Translations under genes and position numbers: made by a program | NCBI RefSeq assembly: GCF_007993815.1 | Contig: NZ_VJWE01000011.1 | Location: forward strand, 1,383,171 to 1,447,170 | From: Acidovorax delafieldii | GTDB taxonomy: Bacteria; Pseudomonadota; Gammaproteobacteria; Burkholderiales; Burkholderiaceae_C | DNA: 64,000 nt | Reading direction: 5' to 3' | Notes under the pieces: generated by a model | Seen by the model: the letters and a program-made list of their open reading frames with translations, nothing else | Databases searched by the model: none | What the model was told of the DNA's origin: nothing | In this document: positions 21,818-30,796 of the stretch, piece by piece | Numbering within the stretch: the first letter of the stretch is position 1 | How the letters are laid out: the number at the start of each line of letters is the position of its first letter

Positions 21818-21890
21818 CCGATCGAAGGGTTGCTCCCTCACCGCTGCGGGTCAGCGTCCCGGGCGGGAGTCCGGCGGCGCTGGGCGGCGG

Positions 21891-22454
21891 TCAGTGCGCG
21901 TTGCCTTGTGGCGACTTGTGCTCCAGGGCTGCTTGCCAGCGCGGTGCGCGCGCGGCCAGTGCGTGGATGGCCGCCGCTGCCAGCCCCCCGGTGACCAGGC
22001 CCGCCAGCACATCAGACGGGAAGTGCACTCCCAGGCAGACGCGGCTCCAGACCATGGCGGCTGTGACCGCCGCGGCCAGCCAGGTCAGCCCGCGAACCGG
22101 CCGCAGGGCAAGACTCGCCGCCAGCGCGGCGGCGCCTGCCACATGCATGCTGGGAAAGCCTGCGCGCGCTGCGTGCTCGATCCACTGGACGCCAATGCCC
22201 AGCTGCGCAGGCCGCGGCGCCGGCACCGCCAGTCGCAACAGCTGTACTCCTACCCACGCCAGGGCCATGGACGCGAGCGCCAGCACCAGGGCGCGCCGCT
22301 GCGCTGCGTTGCCCAGCACAAAGCTGCCGAGCAGCAGGCCGCCCATGGCGGTGGGTAGTTGCTGTGACACCCACCGTGCCACCGCCACCACGGCAGGCAA
22401 GGTCGCGGCGTCGGCATTGAGGGCCTGAAACAGGGCCAGATCGAGTTCAAGCAT
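21891..22454 (-). CDS. PAP2-family phosphatase (smaller of two)
   Basis: A 187-residue membrane phosphatase with five or six hydrophobic segments. The acid-phosphatase motifs are visible as RP in VPAPRPAQLG, GFPSMHVAG and SRVCLGVHFPSDVLAG. Substrates in the superfamily include lipid phosphates such as undecaprenyl diphosphate, phosphatidic acid and lipid A; none can be chosen here. The start overlaps the end of the upstream, larger PAP2 gene by 8 bases, implying coupled translation. Confidence 0.88.
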   Translation of the reverse strand: MLELDLALFQALNADAATLPAVVAVARWVSQQLPTAMGGLLLGSFVLGNAAQRRALVLALASMALAWVGVQLLRLAVPAPRPAQLGIGVQWIEHAARAGFPSMHVAGAAALAASLALRPVRGLTWLAAAVTAAMVWSRVCLGVHFPSDVLAGLVTGGLAAAAIHALAARAPRWQAALEHKSPQGNAH

Positions 22455-23208
22455 GGGAGCTGTCCGGTGGCGTGGTGGTGCTGGCGAAATGCGGGAAGCG
22501 TGGACGCAGAGCCGTGGCCGCCAGGTCGCAAAGCCAGCCGGTGACCCAGCACAGCCAGCCCGTCCACAGTGTGTGGCTCATGAAATGGGCGCCCCGTACC
22601 TGCTGGGCCGCACCCAAGACGAACCCCGCCAGCAACGCACCCGCCAACCACCAGCGTGCGGCCGACGGTAGCTTGTGGCGCAATGCGAAGTAGCCTCCCA
22701 AAAAGGCGAATCCCGCCGACGCATGGCCCGCCGGAAAACAGCGACCGCTACCGCCATCGAGCACACCCAGCGCCCAGTGCGACACATGGCGCGCCACGCC
22801 GCCAAATTGTGCGAGGTCCCACGGGCAACTGGTGGCGCTGAGGTTCTTGGTGATGCTGACCACGGCCAGCGAGAGCAGGGCGCTCACGGCCATCTGCAGG
22901 CGCTCGCTGGCGTCCAGCTTGCGCAGAAAGCCGCGTGGCCACCACACGCTCAGCGCCAGCAGGAGCACCAGCAGCCAGCCCAGACGGCGGGCGCCTTCAT
23001 GCAGCACCTGTACGAAAAACCACTGGTCCCGCATCGGAAACCCGTTGGACGATCCAAACACCTGCGCAAACGCCAAGTCCTGCCCTGCGGCATCCCAGGC
23101 CACCACACAGGCCAGAGCGCCCAGGGTCCAGAAAAGCAGCGTGTGGCGGTGAGAGGGGGCGTGGGGTGTGATGGGCGCGGTGGACGGCGCGACGGGCGAA
23201 GGCTGCAT
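22447..23208 (-). CDS. PAP2-family phosphatase (larger of two)
   Basis: A 253-residue membrane phosphatase. Motif 1 is KNLSATSCPWDL, motif 2 CFPAGHASAGF and motif 3 QQVRGAHFMSHTLWTG, the arrangement of lipid-phosphate phosphatases. Five or six membrane segments follow a ~25-residue cytoplasmic start. It is divergent from, and 92 bp away from, a two-component regulatory pair whose regulator is of the QseB/PmrA type. Control of envelope lipid dephosphorylation by that system is a reasonable inference. Confidence 0.88.
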   Translation of the reverse strand: MQPSPVAPSTAPITPHAPSHRHTLLFWTLGALACVVAWDAAGQDLAFAQVFGSSNGFPMRDQWFFVQVLHEGARRLGWLLVLLLALSVWWPRGFLRKLDASERLQMAVSALLSLAVVSITKNLSATSCPWDLAQFGGVARHVSHWALGVLDGGSGRCFPAGHASAGFAFLGGYFALRHKLPSAARWWLAGALLAGFVLGAAQQVRGAHFMSHTLWTGWLCWVTGWLCDLAATALRPRFPHFASTTTPPDSSHA

Positions 23209-23300
23209 GTGCCGGAAGATAGGCGGGCGTACTTAACGCCGTCTTAAAGCCGGTGCCGCCCTTGTCCCGCCCCTGTCCGATGGGCTGCGACAATGCCTGC

Positions 23301-24005
23301 ATGCGAATACTCGTGGTCGAAGACGATGCGGGCATAGCCAGTGGCCTGCGCAGCAATCTGCAGCAACGCGGCTATGCGGTGGATGTCAGTGACGGCGTCG
23401 CCAGTGCCTGGAGTGCCCTGCGCGCCGAGCGTTTTGACGCTGTGCTGCTGGACCTGGGGTTGGTGGACGGTGACGGTAGCGAACTGCTACGGCGTCTGCG
23501 CCTGAGCCCGCCCGCCACCGGGGCTGCATCGGCAGCTCTGCCGGACCCCGCTACGCCGGTCCTCATCGTCACGGCGCGTGACCAGGTGCACCAGCGCATC
23601 GCTGGGCTGGACCAGGGCGCAGATGACTACTTGACCAAACCCTTTGATGTGGATGAGTTGGACGCGCGTTTGCGGGCGCTACTGCGGCGCGCGGCGGGAC
23701 GGACGTCGCCCACCATCCGTCTGGGCGATATCGAGCTGGATCCAGCGACCCGCACGGTGCGCCAGCAAGGCAAACCCGTGGAAATGTCTCCGCGCGAGTT
23801 TTCCGTGTTGTTGGTGCTGCTGGAGGCGCGGGGCCGGGTGCTGTCGCGCCAGCAGATCGAGGAACGCCTGTACAGCTGGGATGCCGCTGTGGAGAGCAAT
23901 GCGGTCGAGGTCCACATCCACCACCTGCGCCGCAAGCTGGGCAGTGCCTGTATCCAGACCATGCGCGGGGTGGGTTATTTCATGCCGCAGGAGAAACCGG
24001 CGTGA
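23301..24005 (+). CDS. OmpR-family response regulator (QseB/PmrA-like)
   Basis: A 234-residue regulator with an N-terminal receiver domain and a C-terminal winged helix. MRILVVEDDAG supplies the acidic pocket, D51 in AVLLDLGL is the phosphoacceptor, and the Thr of LIVTARD and Lys of YLTKPFD complete the site. The DNA-binding domain spans ~135-232 (EMSPREFSVLLVLLEARGRVLSRQQIEERLY, VEVHIHHLRRKLG). About 12 extra residues rich in Ala/Pro sit in the receiver before the fourth strand. Its stop overlaps the kinase start by 4 bases. The ATG at 23301 is preferred on homology. Confidence 0.93.
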   Translation: MRILVVEDDAGIASGLRSNLQQRGYAVDVSDGVASAWSALRAERFDAVLLDLGLVDGDGSELLRRLRLSPPATGAASAALPDPATPVLIVTARDQVHQRIAGLDQGADDYLTKPFDVDELDARLRALLRRAAGRTSPTIRLGDIELDPATRTVRQQGKPVEMSPREFSVLLVLLEARGRVLSRQQIEERLYSWDAAVESNAVEVHIHHLRRKLGSACIQTMRGVGYFMPQEKPA

Positions 24006-25393
24006 ACGCACCCACCGCTCCTCGCCCGGCGCCAGCGCGTCGCCCATCGCTGACCCGGCAACTGTTGCTATGGTCGCTGGGGGCACTGGCCATTGTCTGG
24101 GGCAGCTTCGTCTTCATTGGCTACCAGACCGGTGTGCACGAGGCCGACGAGCTGACCGACGGGCACCTGGCCAGCGTGGCCGCGCTGCTGCTCAACCTGC
24201 GGGCCACCGAGGCGATGCAAGGCCCGCAGCGTACCGAGCGCACCCCCACGCCCTGGCTCAAATCGCACGATTACCAGCAGACCATCAGCGTGGTGCAGTG
24301 GGATGCGCAGGGGCGGGTGCTATCCCTCACGGGTTCGGTGCCCGAGCCGCCTTTCAGCGATGCCGAGGGGTTTGCCGACCTCACGCTGGGCCTGGACAAG
24401 GTGGCCTGGCGCAGCTTCTCGCAATGGGATGCGGAGCGCACCCGCAAGATCATGGTGATGCTGGAGCTGCGCGAGCGGGACGAGCTGGCGGATGACATTG
24501 CCGGACAGCTCATCGAGCCTGGTCTGTGGTTGCTGCCTGTGGTGTCTCTGGCCCTGGGGCTCGCGCTGTGGCGGGGCTTGCGGCCGTTGTATGCGCTGTC
24601 GGCCGACGTGGCGGCGCTGGATCCCACCAATGCCCAGCGCCTGGCCTCGCGCCATGCCTGGAACGAGTTCGAGTCGGTCGTGGCATCGATCAACACCTTG
24701 CTGGACCGCCAGCAGGTCGCCATGGTGCGCGAGCGCCGCCTGGCCAATGAGGTGGCCCACGAATTGCGCACCCCGCTGTCCTCCATCGCGCTGCAGGCCA
24801 GCGCCCTCGCGGGGGAGCTGACGGAAGAGGCCCGGGCCCAGTCGCTGGCGCGCATCGGCCAGGATGCTCTGCGTGCGGGTCACGTTCTCAACCAGCTGCT
24901 GGCCCTGGCCCGCGCCAGCCGGGCCGAGCTGCACGAAGCCAAGGCGCCCGTGGACCTGAGCGCACTGGCGCGGTCGGTGTGCGCCGACTATGCCCAGGCG
25001 GCGTGGAAACGCGGCGACGACCTGGCCCTGTCGGCCCCGCCCGCGCTCACCGTGCCCGGCCATGCGGTGTTGCTGGACATCGCAGTGCGTAATCTGGTGG
25101 AAAACGCGCTCAAGCACACGCCCGAAGGCACGCAGATTGCGGTCCAGCTGGGCTCCGCCGAAGCTGTTGGCGCGTGGCTGCAGGTGTGTGACGACGGGGC
25201 ACGCCACCAGGTGGGGAGCGCGGCGGGTCGCACAGCAGCGGTGCCGGTGGACAGCCTGCATCTGGGGCATGAAATCCTGCGCCGGGTGGCGGACATCCAT
25301 GGGGGGCACTTTGGCGCAGCACCTGCACCGGCGCCGTTTACCACCTGCTACCGGTTGGATTTGCCATCGCCGCCCGTATCGGCCCCCGGTTAA
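24002..25393 (+). CDS. Sensor histidine kinase with eroded ATP lid
   Basis: A 463-residue inner-membrane kinase, partner of the overlapping response-regulator gene. TM segments lie at ~20-42 and ~172-190, flanking a ~130-residue periplasmic sensor; a HAMP-like linker follows. The H box is [11 protein letters not shown] with H253 as phosphorylation site, and the N box is [12 protein letters not shown]. The remainder of the ATP domain is unusual: the G1 position reads [11 protein letters not shown] instead of DxGxG with PGI, no F box is visible, and the G2 position reads SLHLGHEI. The domain is also short. It may bind ATP weakly or act mainly as a phosphatase; this is inference. Confidence 0.88.
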   Translation: MNAPTAPRPAPARRPSLTRQLLLWSLGALAIVWGSFVFIGYQTGVHEADELTDGHLASVAALLLNLRATEAMQGPQRTERTPTPWLKSHDYQQTISVVQWDAQGRVLSLTGSVPEPPFSDAEGFADLTLGLDKVAWRSFSQWDAERTRKIMVMLELRERDELADDIAGQLIEPGLWLLPVVSLALGLALWRGLRPLYALSADVAALDPTNAQRLASRHAWNEFESVVASINTLLDRQQVAMVRERRLANEVAHELRTPLSSIALQASALAGELTEEARAQSLARIGQDALRAGHVLNQLLALARASRAELHEAKAPVDLSALARSVCADYAQAAWKRGDDLALSAPPALTVPGHAVLLDIAVRNLVENALKHTPEGTQIAVQLGSAEAVGAWLQVCDDGARHQVGSAAGRTAAVPVDSLHLGHEILRRVADIHGGHFGAAPAPAPFTTCYRLDLPSPPVSAPG

Positions 25394-25484
25394 AATTACG
25401 AGTTACCAAGCGGTTACCGCCGCGTTGCCAGGTGCTACAGCGCCTCGCGCCCTCCTTCTTCAACCCACCACGGACCCCACGACC

Positions 25485-26549
25485 ATGCCCCTCGTTTCGA
25501 TGCGCGAACTGCTCGACCATGCCGCTGCCAACAGCTATGGCATCCCTGCCTTCAACGTCAACAACCTGGAGCAGGTGCAAGCCGTGATGGCTGCTGCGGA
25601 CGAAGTGGGCGCTCCCGTCATCCTGCAGGCCAGCGCTGGCGCACGCAAGTACGCGGGCGAGCCCTTCATCAAGCACCTGATCCAGGCGGCGGTCGAGGCC
25701 TTCCCCCACATCCCGCTGGTGATGCACCAGGACCACGGCACCTCGCCCAAGATTTGCCAGGGTGCCATCGACCTGGGCTTTGGCTCGGTGATGATGGACG
25801 GCTCGCTGATGGAAGACGGCAAGACCCCTTCGTCCTTCGACTACAACGTTGAAGTGACGCGCAAGGTGGTGGACATGGCGCACAAGGTGGGCGTTACGGT
25901 CGAAGGCGAACTGGGCTGCCTGGGCAACCTCGAAACCGGGGACGCGGGCGAAGAAGACGGCATTGGTGCCGTCGGCAAGCTCGACCACAGCCAGATGCTG
26001 ACCGATCCCGAAGAAGCCGCCGTGTTTGTGAAGGCCACCCAGCTGGACGCCCTGGCCATCGCCATCGGCACCAGCCATGGCGCCTACAAGTTCAGCCGCA
26101 AGCCCACGGGCGACATCCTGGCCATCAGCCGCGTGAAGGAAATCCACCAGCGCATCCCCAACACCCACCTGGTGATGCATGGCTCCTCGTCGGTGCCTGC
26201 CGAACTGCTGGCCATCATCAACCAGTACGGCGGCAAGATGAAGGAAACCTACGGCGTGCCCGTCGAGGAAATCCAGGAAGCCATCAAGCACGGCGTGCGC
26301 AAGATCAACATCGACACCGACATTCGCCTGGCCATGACGGGCGCGGTGCGCAAGTTCCTGTTTGAGAACCCCGACAAGTTCGACGCCCGCGAATGGCTCA
26401 AGCCCGCCCGCGAAGCGGCCAAGCAGGTCTGCAAGCAGCGCTACCTGGAGTTCGGCTGCGAAGGCCAGGGCAGCAAGATCAAGGGCCTGAGCCTGCAGGC
26501 TGTGGCGGCCCAGTACGCCTCGGGTGCGCTGGCGCAAGTGGTGAACTGA
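25485..26549 (+). CDS. fba: Fructose-bisphosphate aldolase, class II
   Basis: A 354-residue zinc-dependent aldolase of the CbbA/FbaA Calvin-type subgroup. The N-terminal [17 protein letters not shown], zinc-ligand region [20 protein letters not shown] and VMHGSSSVP, and the [14 protein letters not shown] phosphate-binding stretch are all present. The ATG at 25485 is chosen because homologues start MPLVS(M/L)R; the frame opens earlier only because it overlaps the kinase gene. A TAAAAT -10-like box lies at 25391-25396. A clear intrinsic terminator ends the gene 33 bp downstream. Confidence 0.96.
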   Translation: MPLVSMRELLDHAAANSYGIPAFNVNNLEQVQAVMAAADEVGAPVILQASAGARKYAGEPFIKHLIQAAVEAFPHIPLVMHQDHGTSPKICQGAIDLGFGSVMMDGSLMEDGKTPSSFDYNVEVTRKVVDMAHKVGVTVEGELGCLGNLETGDAGEEDGIGAVGKLDHSQMLTDPEEAAVFVKATQLDALAIAIGTSHGAYKFSRKPTGDILAISRVKEIHQRIPNTHLVMHGSSSVPAELLAIINQYGGKMKETYGVPVEEIQEAIKHGVRKINIDTDIRLAMTGAVRKFLFENPDKFDAREWLKPAREAAKQVCKQRYLEFGCEGQGSKIKGLSLQAVAAQYASGALAQVVN

Positions 26550-26582
26550 TCGTTGGCACCAGGCCCTGCGGGGCCGCTGCCC

Positions 26583-26616
26583 AGCCTGGCTGCTTTGTGC
26601 TGCCAGGCTTTTTTTT
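26583..26616 (+). terminator. Rho-independent terminator of fba
   Basis: AGCCTGGC at 26583-26590 pairs with GCCAGGCT at 26602-26609 around an 11-base loop, followed by a run of T to 26616. Confidence 0.88.
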
Positions 26617-26617
26617 G

Positions 26618-26866
26618 CCTGTTTCCGGAGGGAGACTGGGGAGTTCCCTCTACTGCAGACAAAGGCGACAGCGACAAGATTTTCTTCATGTAAGCTCGCG
26701 GTCAGCTTGCCCACCGGCAGCGCCGCAAGAAGTGTCCGATACCAGGGCGCTTTCAACACATTTTTCACCAGCTACACCGAGCTGGTTGTTGCATGGCAGA
26801 AGCCGTCGAGGGACGGACTTGGGTGCCGTGGGATGATTGAAGGCGAATTCGTATGAACCTTTCTCT
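26618..26866. other. Intergenic stretch without a recognised gene
   Basis: The 317 bp between fba and the next lipoprotein gene hold the fba terminator and then about 250 bp in which I see only a weak hairpin (AGCTACACCGAGCT near 26770) and no plausible gene. Confidence 0.5.
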
Positions 26867-27592
26867 ATGACTCTGACCATTTCAAAGTTCCGGCGGCTGT
26901 TGCCTGTGTTGGCTGTGACGGTGTTCACGGTGGCGTGCGCGCCCCTGACCGTTCCTCCCAAGTCCGAATATCCAGTCGGGCGTGCCCGCCTTGTACTGCC
27001 GCCGGGGGCCTGGCAGGACCTGGGCACTTCGGAGGAAGCCGTTGCGGGTTCCGGAGGCCGTACCTCACTTCAAACACGTGACGTGGGGCTGCGTGGTGCG
27101 CAAGGCGAATGGCTGGCTGCGCTGCGCGTGCAGACCAACCGCACCAGCGACCTGCGTGGGTCTCCGCAAGGGGTGGGGTATTGCCCGGCACAACAGGACG
27201 TCATGGTGAAGGATTCTGCCGATGGCAGCCCTGTGCGGGCCGATTGCCTGCGCTTCAAGCTTTGGGCGAGCAGCCCCAAGTGGCTTGAAAAGAACCGGCC
27301 CGACCTCGTTCAATGGATGGCCAGCCGCCAGATCGCGTTGAAAGCACCCTATTCGCATGTTGCCTATGGTTACGTCACTGAAGCGGGTGTATGGGTGGTG
27401 GTGGATGCCCTGGTCGATCAGCGGTTGTTGAGCTCCCGTCCGCGCAATAACGAAGAATTCCTGGTGGCGGGCCGGCCCGCACAGCAGTGGGCCTATGACC
27501 TGGCCCAGGCCGTGCGCCTGAGCTCCGGCATGGTGGACGGCCACCTGGCCATTCCGCCCTTCCCGTTCCCTGCGCCCACATCCAAACCCTAG
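26867..27592 (+). CDS. Predicted lipoprotein, unknown function
   Basis: A 241-residue exported protein: basic start, hydrophobic segment and lipobox-like TVACAP place a lipidated Cys at about residue 24. The mature part is mostly beta-strand/short-helix in character, with two further Cys residues (YCPAQQD, ADCLRF) that could form a disulfide. The last ~15 residues are Pro-rich. I do not recognise the family. The chosen ATG gives a normal signal peptide; a TTG 30 bp upstream is also in frame. It sits between fba and pntA on the same strand but probably forms its own unit. Confidence 0.72.
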   Translation: MTLTISKFRRLLPVLAVTVFTVACAPLTVPPKSEYPVGRARLVLPPGAWQDLGTSEEAVAGSGGRTSLQTRDVGLRGAQGEWLAALRVQTNRTSDLRGSPQGVGYCPAQQDVMVKDSADGSPVRADCLRFKLWASSPKWLEKNRPDLVQWMASRQIALKAPYSHVAYGYVTEAGVWVVVDALVDQRLLSSRPRNNEEFLVAGRPAQQWAYDLAQAVRLSSGMVDGHLAIPPFPFPAPTSKP

Positions 27593-27655
27593 CGCGCCAG
27601 TCCTCCCCTGCCTGGCGGCCTTGCATAACGATTACGAAACTCGAGGAGACCTCTG

Positions 27656-29254
27656 ATGCAGACAAGCCCCGTCCCGCAGCCGCAGCGTATCGGCGTGCCA
27701 AGGGAAACCTTTCCCGGTGAAAAGCGCGTGGCCACCGTGCCCGATGTGGTGGAGAAGCTGATCAAGCTGGGCTTCACTGTCGCGGTGGAGTCTGGGGCTG
27801 GGGATGCCGCCAACTTCAGTGACGATGCCTACCGCGCTGCGGGCGCCGAGATCGTGGGCGACGCTGCCTCGCTGTGGGCTGCATCCGATATCGTCTTCAA
27901 GGTCCGCCCGCCCAGCAGCGATGAAGTGGCGCTGATGCGCGAGGGCACGACGCTCATCGACTTCATCTGGCCCGCCCAGAACCCTGAACTGATGCAGCAG
28001 CTGGCGGCCCGCAAGGCCACGGTGCTGGCCATCGACTGCCTGCCGCGCACACTGTCGCGCGCCCAGAAGATGGACGCGCTCACTTCCACCGCAGGCGTCA
28101 GTGGCTACCGCGCTGTCATTGAGGCGGCCAATGCCTTCGGCCGCTTTTTCAACGGCCAGATCACTGCCGCGGGCAAGGTGCCGCCGGCCAAGGTCTTCAT
28201 CGCAGGCGCTGGCGTGGCGGGGCTTGCTGCCATCGGCACGGCAGCCAACCTGGGCGCCATCGTGCGCGCCAACGACACGCGCGCCGAGGTGGCCGACCAG
28301 GTCAAGTCGCTGGGTGGTGAGTTCGTCAAAGTGGACTACGAGGAAGAAGGCTCGGGCGGCGGCGGCTACGCCAAGGTCATGAGCGAGGGCTTCCAGGCCG
28401 CACAGCGCAAGATGTATGCGGAGCAGGCCAGGGACGTTGACATCATCATCACCACCGCACTGATTCCGGGTAAACCTGCCCCCAAGCTCATCACCGCTGA
28501 AATGGTGCAGAGCATGAAGCCCGGCAGCGTGATCGTGGACATGGCCGCCGAGCAAGGTGGCAACTGCGAGCTGACCGTGCCCGGCCAGGCCGTGGTGCGC
28601 CATGGTGTGACCATCGTCGGCTACACCGACCTGGCCTCGCGCCTGGCCAAGCAGTCGTCCACGCTGTATGCCACCAACCTGTTGCGCCTGACGGAAGAGC
28701 TGTGCAAGGCCAAGGACGGCGTGGCCGTGGTCAACATGGAGGACGACGCGATCCGCGGCCTCACTGTGGTCAAGGAAGGCTCGATCACCTGGCCTGCGCC
28801 GCCGCTCAAGCAGGCGCCGGCACCCGCGCCCAAGGCGGCAGCCCCGGTGGCCGAGAAGAAATCGAGCCACGGCACAGGCGCACCCATGTCCGCCAAGACG
28901 CTGACCATCGTTTTTTCCGTGCTGGCTGTGCTGTTCTGGGCCATCGGTGCCTACGCGCCCGTGGCCTTCCTGGGGCACTTCACGGTGTTCGTGCTGGCCT
29001 GCTTCATCGGCTACATGGTGGTGTGGAACGTTACACCCGCGCTGCACACGCCGCTGATGAGCGTGACCAACGCCATCTCCAGCATCATCGCCATCGGCGC
29101 GCTGGTGCAGATTGCGCCGCCCGATGCGGGCATCAACGGGCGCCCGGACGGTCTGATCCTGTGGCTGGCCTTTGCGGCCTTGGTGCTCACGGCCATCAAC
29201 ATGTTCGGCGGCTTTGCGGTCACGCGCCGCATGCTCGCCATGTTCCGCAAGTAA
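27656..29254 (+). CDS. pntA: NAD(P) transhydrogenase subunit alpha (PntA), full length
   Basis: A 532-residue protein combining the NAD(H)-binding domain I (~1-385) with an Ala/Pro linker and three or four C-terminal membrane helices (~415-525), as in E. coli PntA rather than the split alpha1/alpha2 form. The N-terminal [19 protein letters not shown], the [21 protein letters not shown] nucleotide loop and [20 protein letters not shown] are diagnostic. With PntB it couples proton entry to NADPH formation from NADH. The pntB gene follows after 35 bp. Confidence 0.96.
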   Translation: MQTSPVPQPQRIGVPRETFPGEKRVATVPDVVEKLIKLGFTVAVESGAGDAANFSDDAYRAAGAEIVGDAASLWAASDIVFKVRPPSSDEVALMREGTTLIDFIWPAQNPELMQQLAARKATVLAIDCLPRTLSRAQKMDALTSTAGVSGYRAVIEAANAFGRFFNGQITAAGKVPPAKVFIAGAGVAGLAAIGTAANLGAIVRANDTRAEVADQVKSLGGEFVKVDYEEEGSGGGGYAKVMSEGFQAAQRKMYAEQARDVDIIITTALIPGKPAPKLITAEMVQSMKPGSVIVDMAAEQGGNCELTVPGQAVVRHGVTIVGYTDLASRLAKQSSTLYATNLLRLTEELCKAKDGVAVVNMEDDAIRGLTVVKEGSITWPAPPLKQAPAPAPKAAAPVAEKKSSHGTGAPMSAKTLTIVFSVLAVLFWAIGAYAPVAFLGHFTVFVLACFIGYMVVWNVTPALHTPLMSVTNAISSIIAIGALVQIAPPDAGINGRPDGLILWLAFAALVLTAINMFGGFAVTRRMLAMFRK

Positions 29255-29289
29255 TCCGATAACGACAAGAACAACGAGGAGCACAGAAC

Positions 29290-30702
29290 ATGTCCCAAAG
29301 TCTCGCTACCGTGGCCTACCTGGGCGCGGCCATTTTGTTCATCCTGAGCCTGGGTGGGCTCTCCAACCCTGAAACCTCGCGCCGGGGCAACCTGTTCGGC
29401 ATGGTCGGCATGGCGCTGGCCGTGCTGGCCACGGTGTTCGGCCCGCGCGTGAGCCCTGCAGGTGTGGCCTGGATCGTCGGCGCTCTGGTCATTGGCGGCG
29501 GCATCGGCCTGTATGCGGCCAAGGTCGTCAAGATGACCCAGATGCCCGAACTGGTCGCGCTCATGCACAGCCTGGTGGGCCTTGCGGCTTGCCTGGTGGG
29601 GTTTGCCAGCTATGTCGATACCTCGATTCAGCTGCAGGGTGCCGAGAAGATCATCCACGAGGTGGAGATTTATGTGGGCATCCTGATTGGTGCCGTCACC
29701 TTCAGCGGCTCGCTGATTGCCTTTGGCAAGCTCAACGGCAAGATCGGCGGCAAGCCGCTGCTGCTGCCTGGCCGCCACTGGCTCAACCTGGCTGCGCTGC
29801 TGATCGTGATCTGGTTCGGCCGCGAGTTCCTGCGCGCCGAGACCGTCGAGCAAGGCATGGTGCCGCTCATGGTGATGACGGTGATTGCGCTGCTGTTCGG
29901 TATCCACATGGTCATGGCCATTGGTGGTGCCGACATGCCGGTGGTGGTGTCCATGCTCAACAGCTACTCGGGCTGGGCGGCGGCGGCCACGGGCTTCATG
30001 CTGTCCAACGACCTGCTCATCGTGACCGGCGCGCTCGTGGGTTCTTCGGGCGCCATCCTGTCCTACATCATGTGCAATGCGATGAACCGCAATTTCATCA
30101 GCGTGATTGCGGGGGGCTTTGGTTCGGGCGCGGGCACGCCCGCCAAAAAGGGCGAAGCTGCCGAGCCTCAGGGCGAGGCCGTACCCGTCAGCTCCGCTGA
30201 GACGGCCGAGCTGCTGCGCGACGCCAAGAGCGTCATCATCGTGCCCGGTTACGGCATGGCCGTAGCCCAGGCGCAGCACACGGTGTACGAGATCACCAAG
30301 ACCTTGCGCGAGAAGGGCGTGGATGTGCGCTTTGCCATCCACCCCGTGGCAGGCCGCATGCCCGGCCACATGAACGTGCTGCTGGCCGAGGCCAAGGTGC
30401 CCTACGACATCGTGATGGAGATGGACGAGATCAACGAGGACTTCCCCGATGCCGACGTGGCCATGGTCATTGGCGCCAACGACATCGTGAACCCCAGCGC
30501 GCTGGACGATCCGTCCAGCCCCATCGCTGGCATGCCGGTGCTCGAAGTGTGGAAGGCCAAGACCTCCATCGTGATGAAGCGCTCGATGGCCTCGGGCTAT
30601 GCCGGAGTGGACAACCCCTTGTTCTACAAGGACAACAACCGCATGCTGTTTGGCGATGCCAAGAAAATGCTGGATGAGGTACTGACCGCGCTCAAGAGCT
30701 GA
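29290..30702 (+). CDS. pntB: NAD(P) transhydrogenase subunit beta (PntB)
   Basis: A 470-residue protein with about eight or nine N-terminal membrane helices (domain II) and a C-terminal NADP(H)-binding domain III from ~300. Visible signatures are [47 protein letters not shown] and [22 protein letters not shown], all family hallmarks. It forms the transhydrogenase complex with PntA encoded immediately upstream. No terminator with a T-run follows; a short palindrome lies in the downstream gap. Confidence 0.97.
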   Translation: MSQSLATVAYLGAAILFILSLGGLSNPETSRRGNLFGMVGMALAVLATVFGPRVSPAGVAWIVGALVIGGGIGLYAAKVVKMTQMPELVALMHSLVGLAACLVGFASYVDTSIQLQGAEKIIHEVEIYVGILIGAVTFSGSLIAFGKLNGKIGGKPLLLPGRHWLNLAALLIVIWFGREFLRAETVEQGMVPLMVMTVIALLFGIHMVMAIGGADMPVVVSMLNSYSGWAAAATGFMLSNDLLIVTGALVGSSGAILSYIMCNAMNRNFISVIAGGFGSGAGTPAKKGEAAEPQGEAVPVSSAETAELLRDAKSVIIVPGYGMAVAQAQHTVYEITKTLREKGVDVRFAIHPVAGRMPGHMNVLLAEAKVPYDIVMEMDEINEDFPDADVAMVIGANDIVNPSALDDPSSPIAGMPVLEVWKAKTSIVMKRSMASGYAGVDNPLFYKDNNRMLFGDAKKMLDEVLTALKS

Positions 30703-30726
30703 CGGGCATAATTCCTCCACAATAAA

Positions 30727-30740
30727 AGCACGATCGTGCT
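30727..30740. promoter_or_regulatory. Perfect 14-bp palindrome in the fadD leader (candidate operator)
   Basis: AGCACGATCGTGCT is a perfect palindrome without a spacer, lying 56 bp before the fadD ATG and 24 bp after pntB. It is flanked by A-rich runs and has no T-run, so it is not a terminator. TetR-type regulators of fatty-acid degradation bind palindromes of this kind; the identity of the regulator is inference. Confidence 0.45.
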
Positions 30741-30796
30741 GAAAAACATCGACGTGCTTGCAGGACCCCCATAAAACCTACCAGGAGACAATCCCA

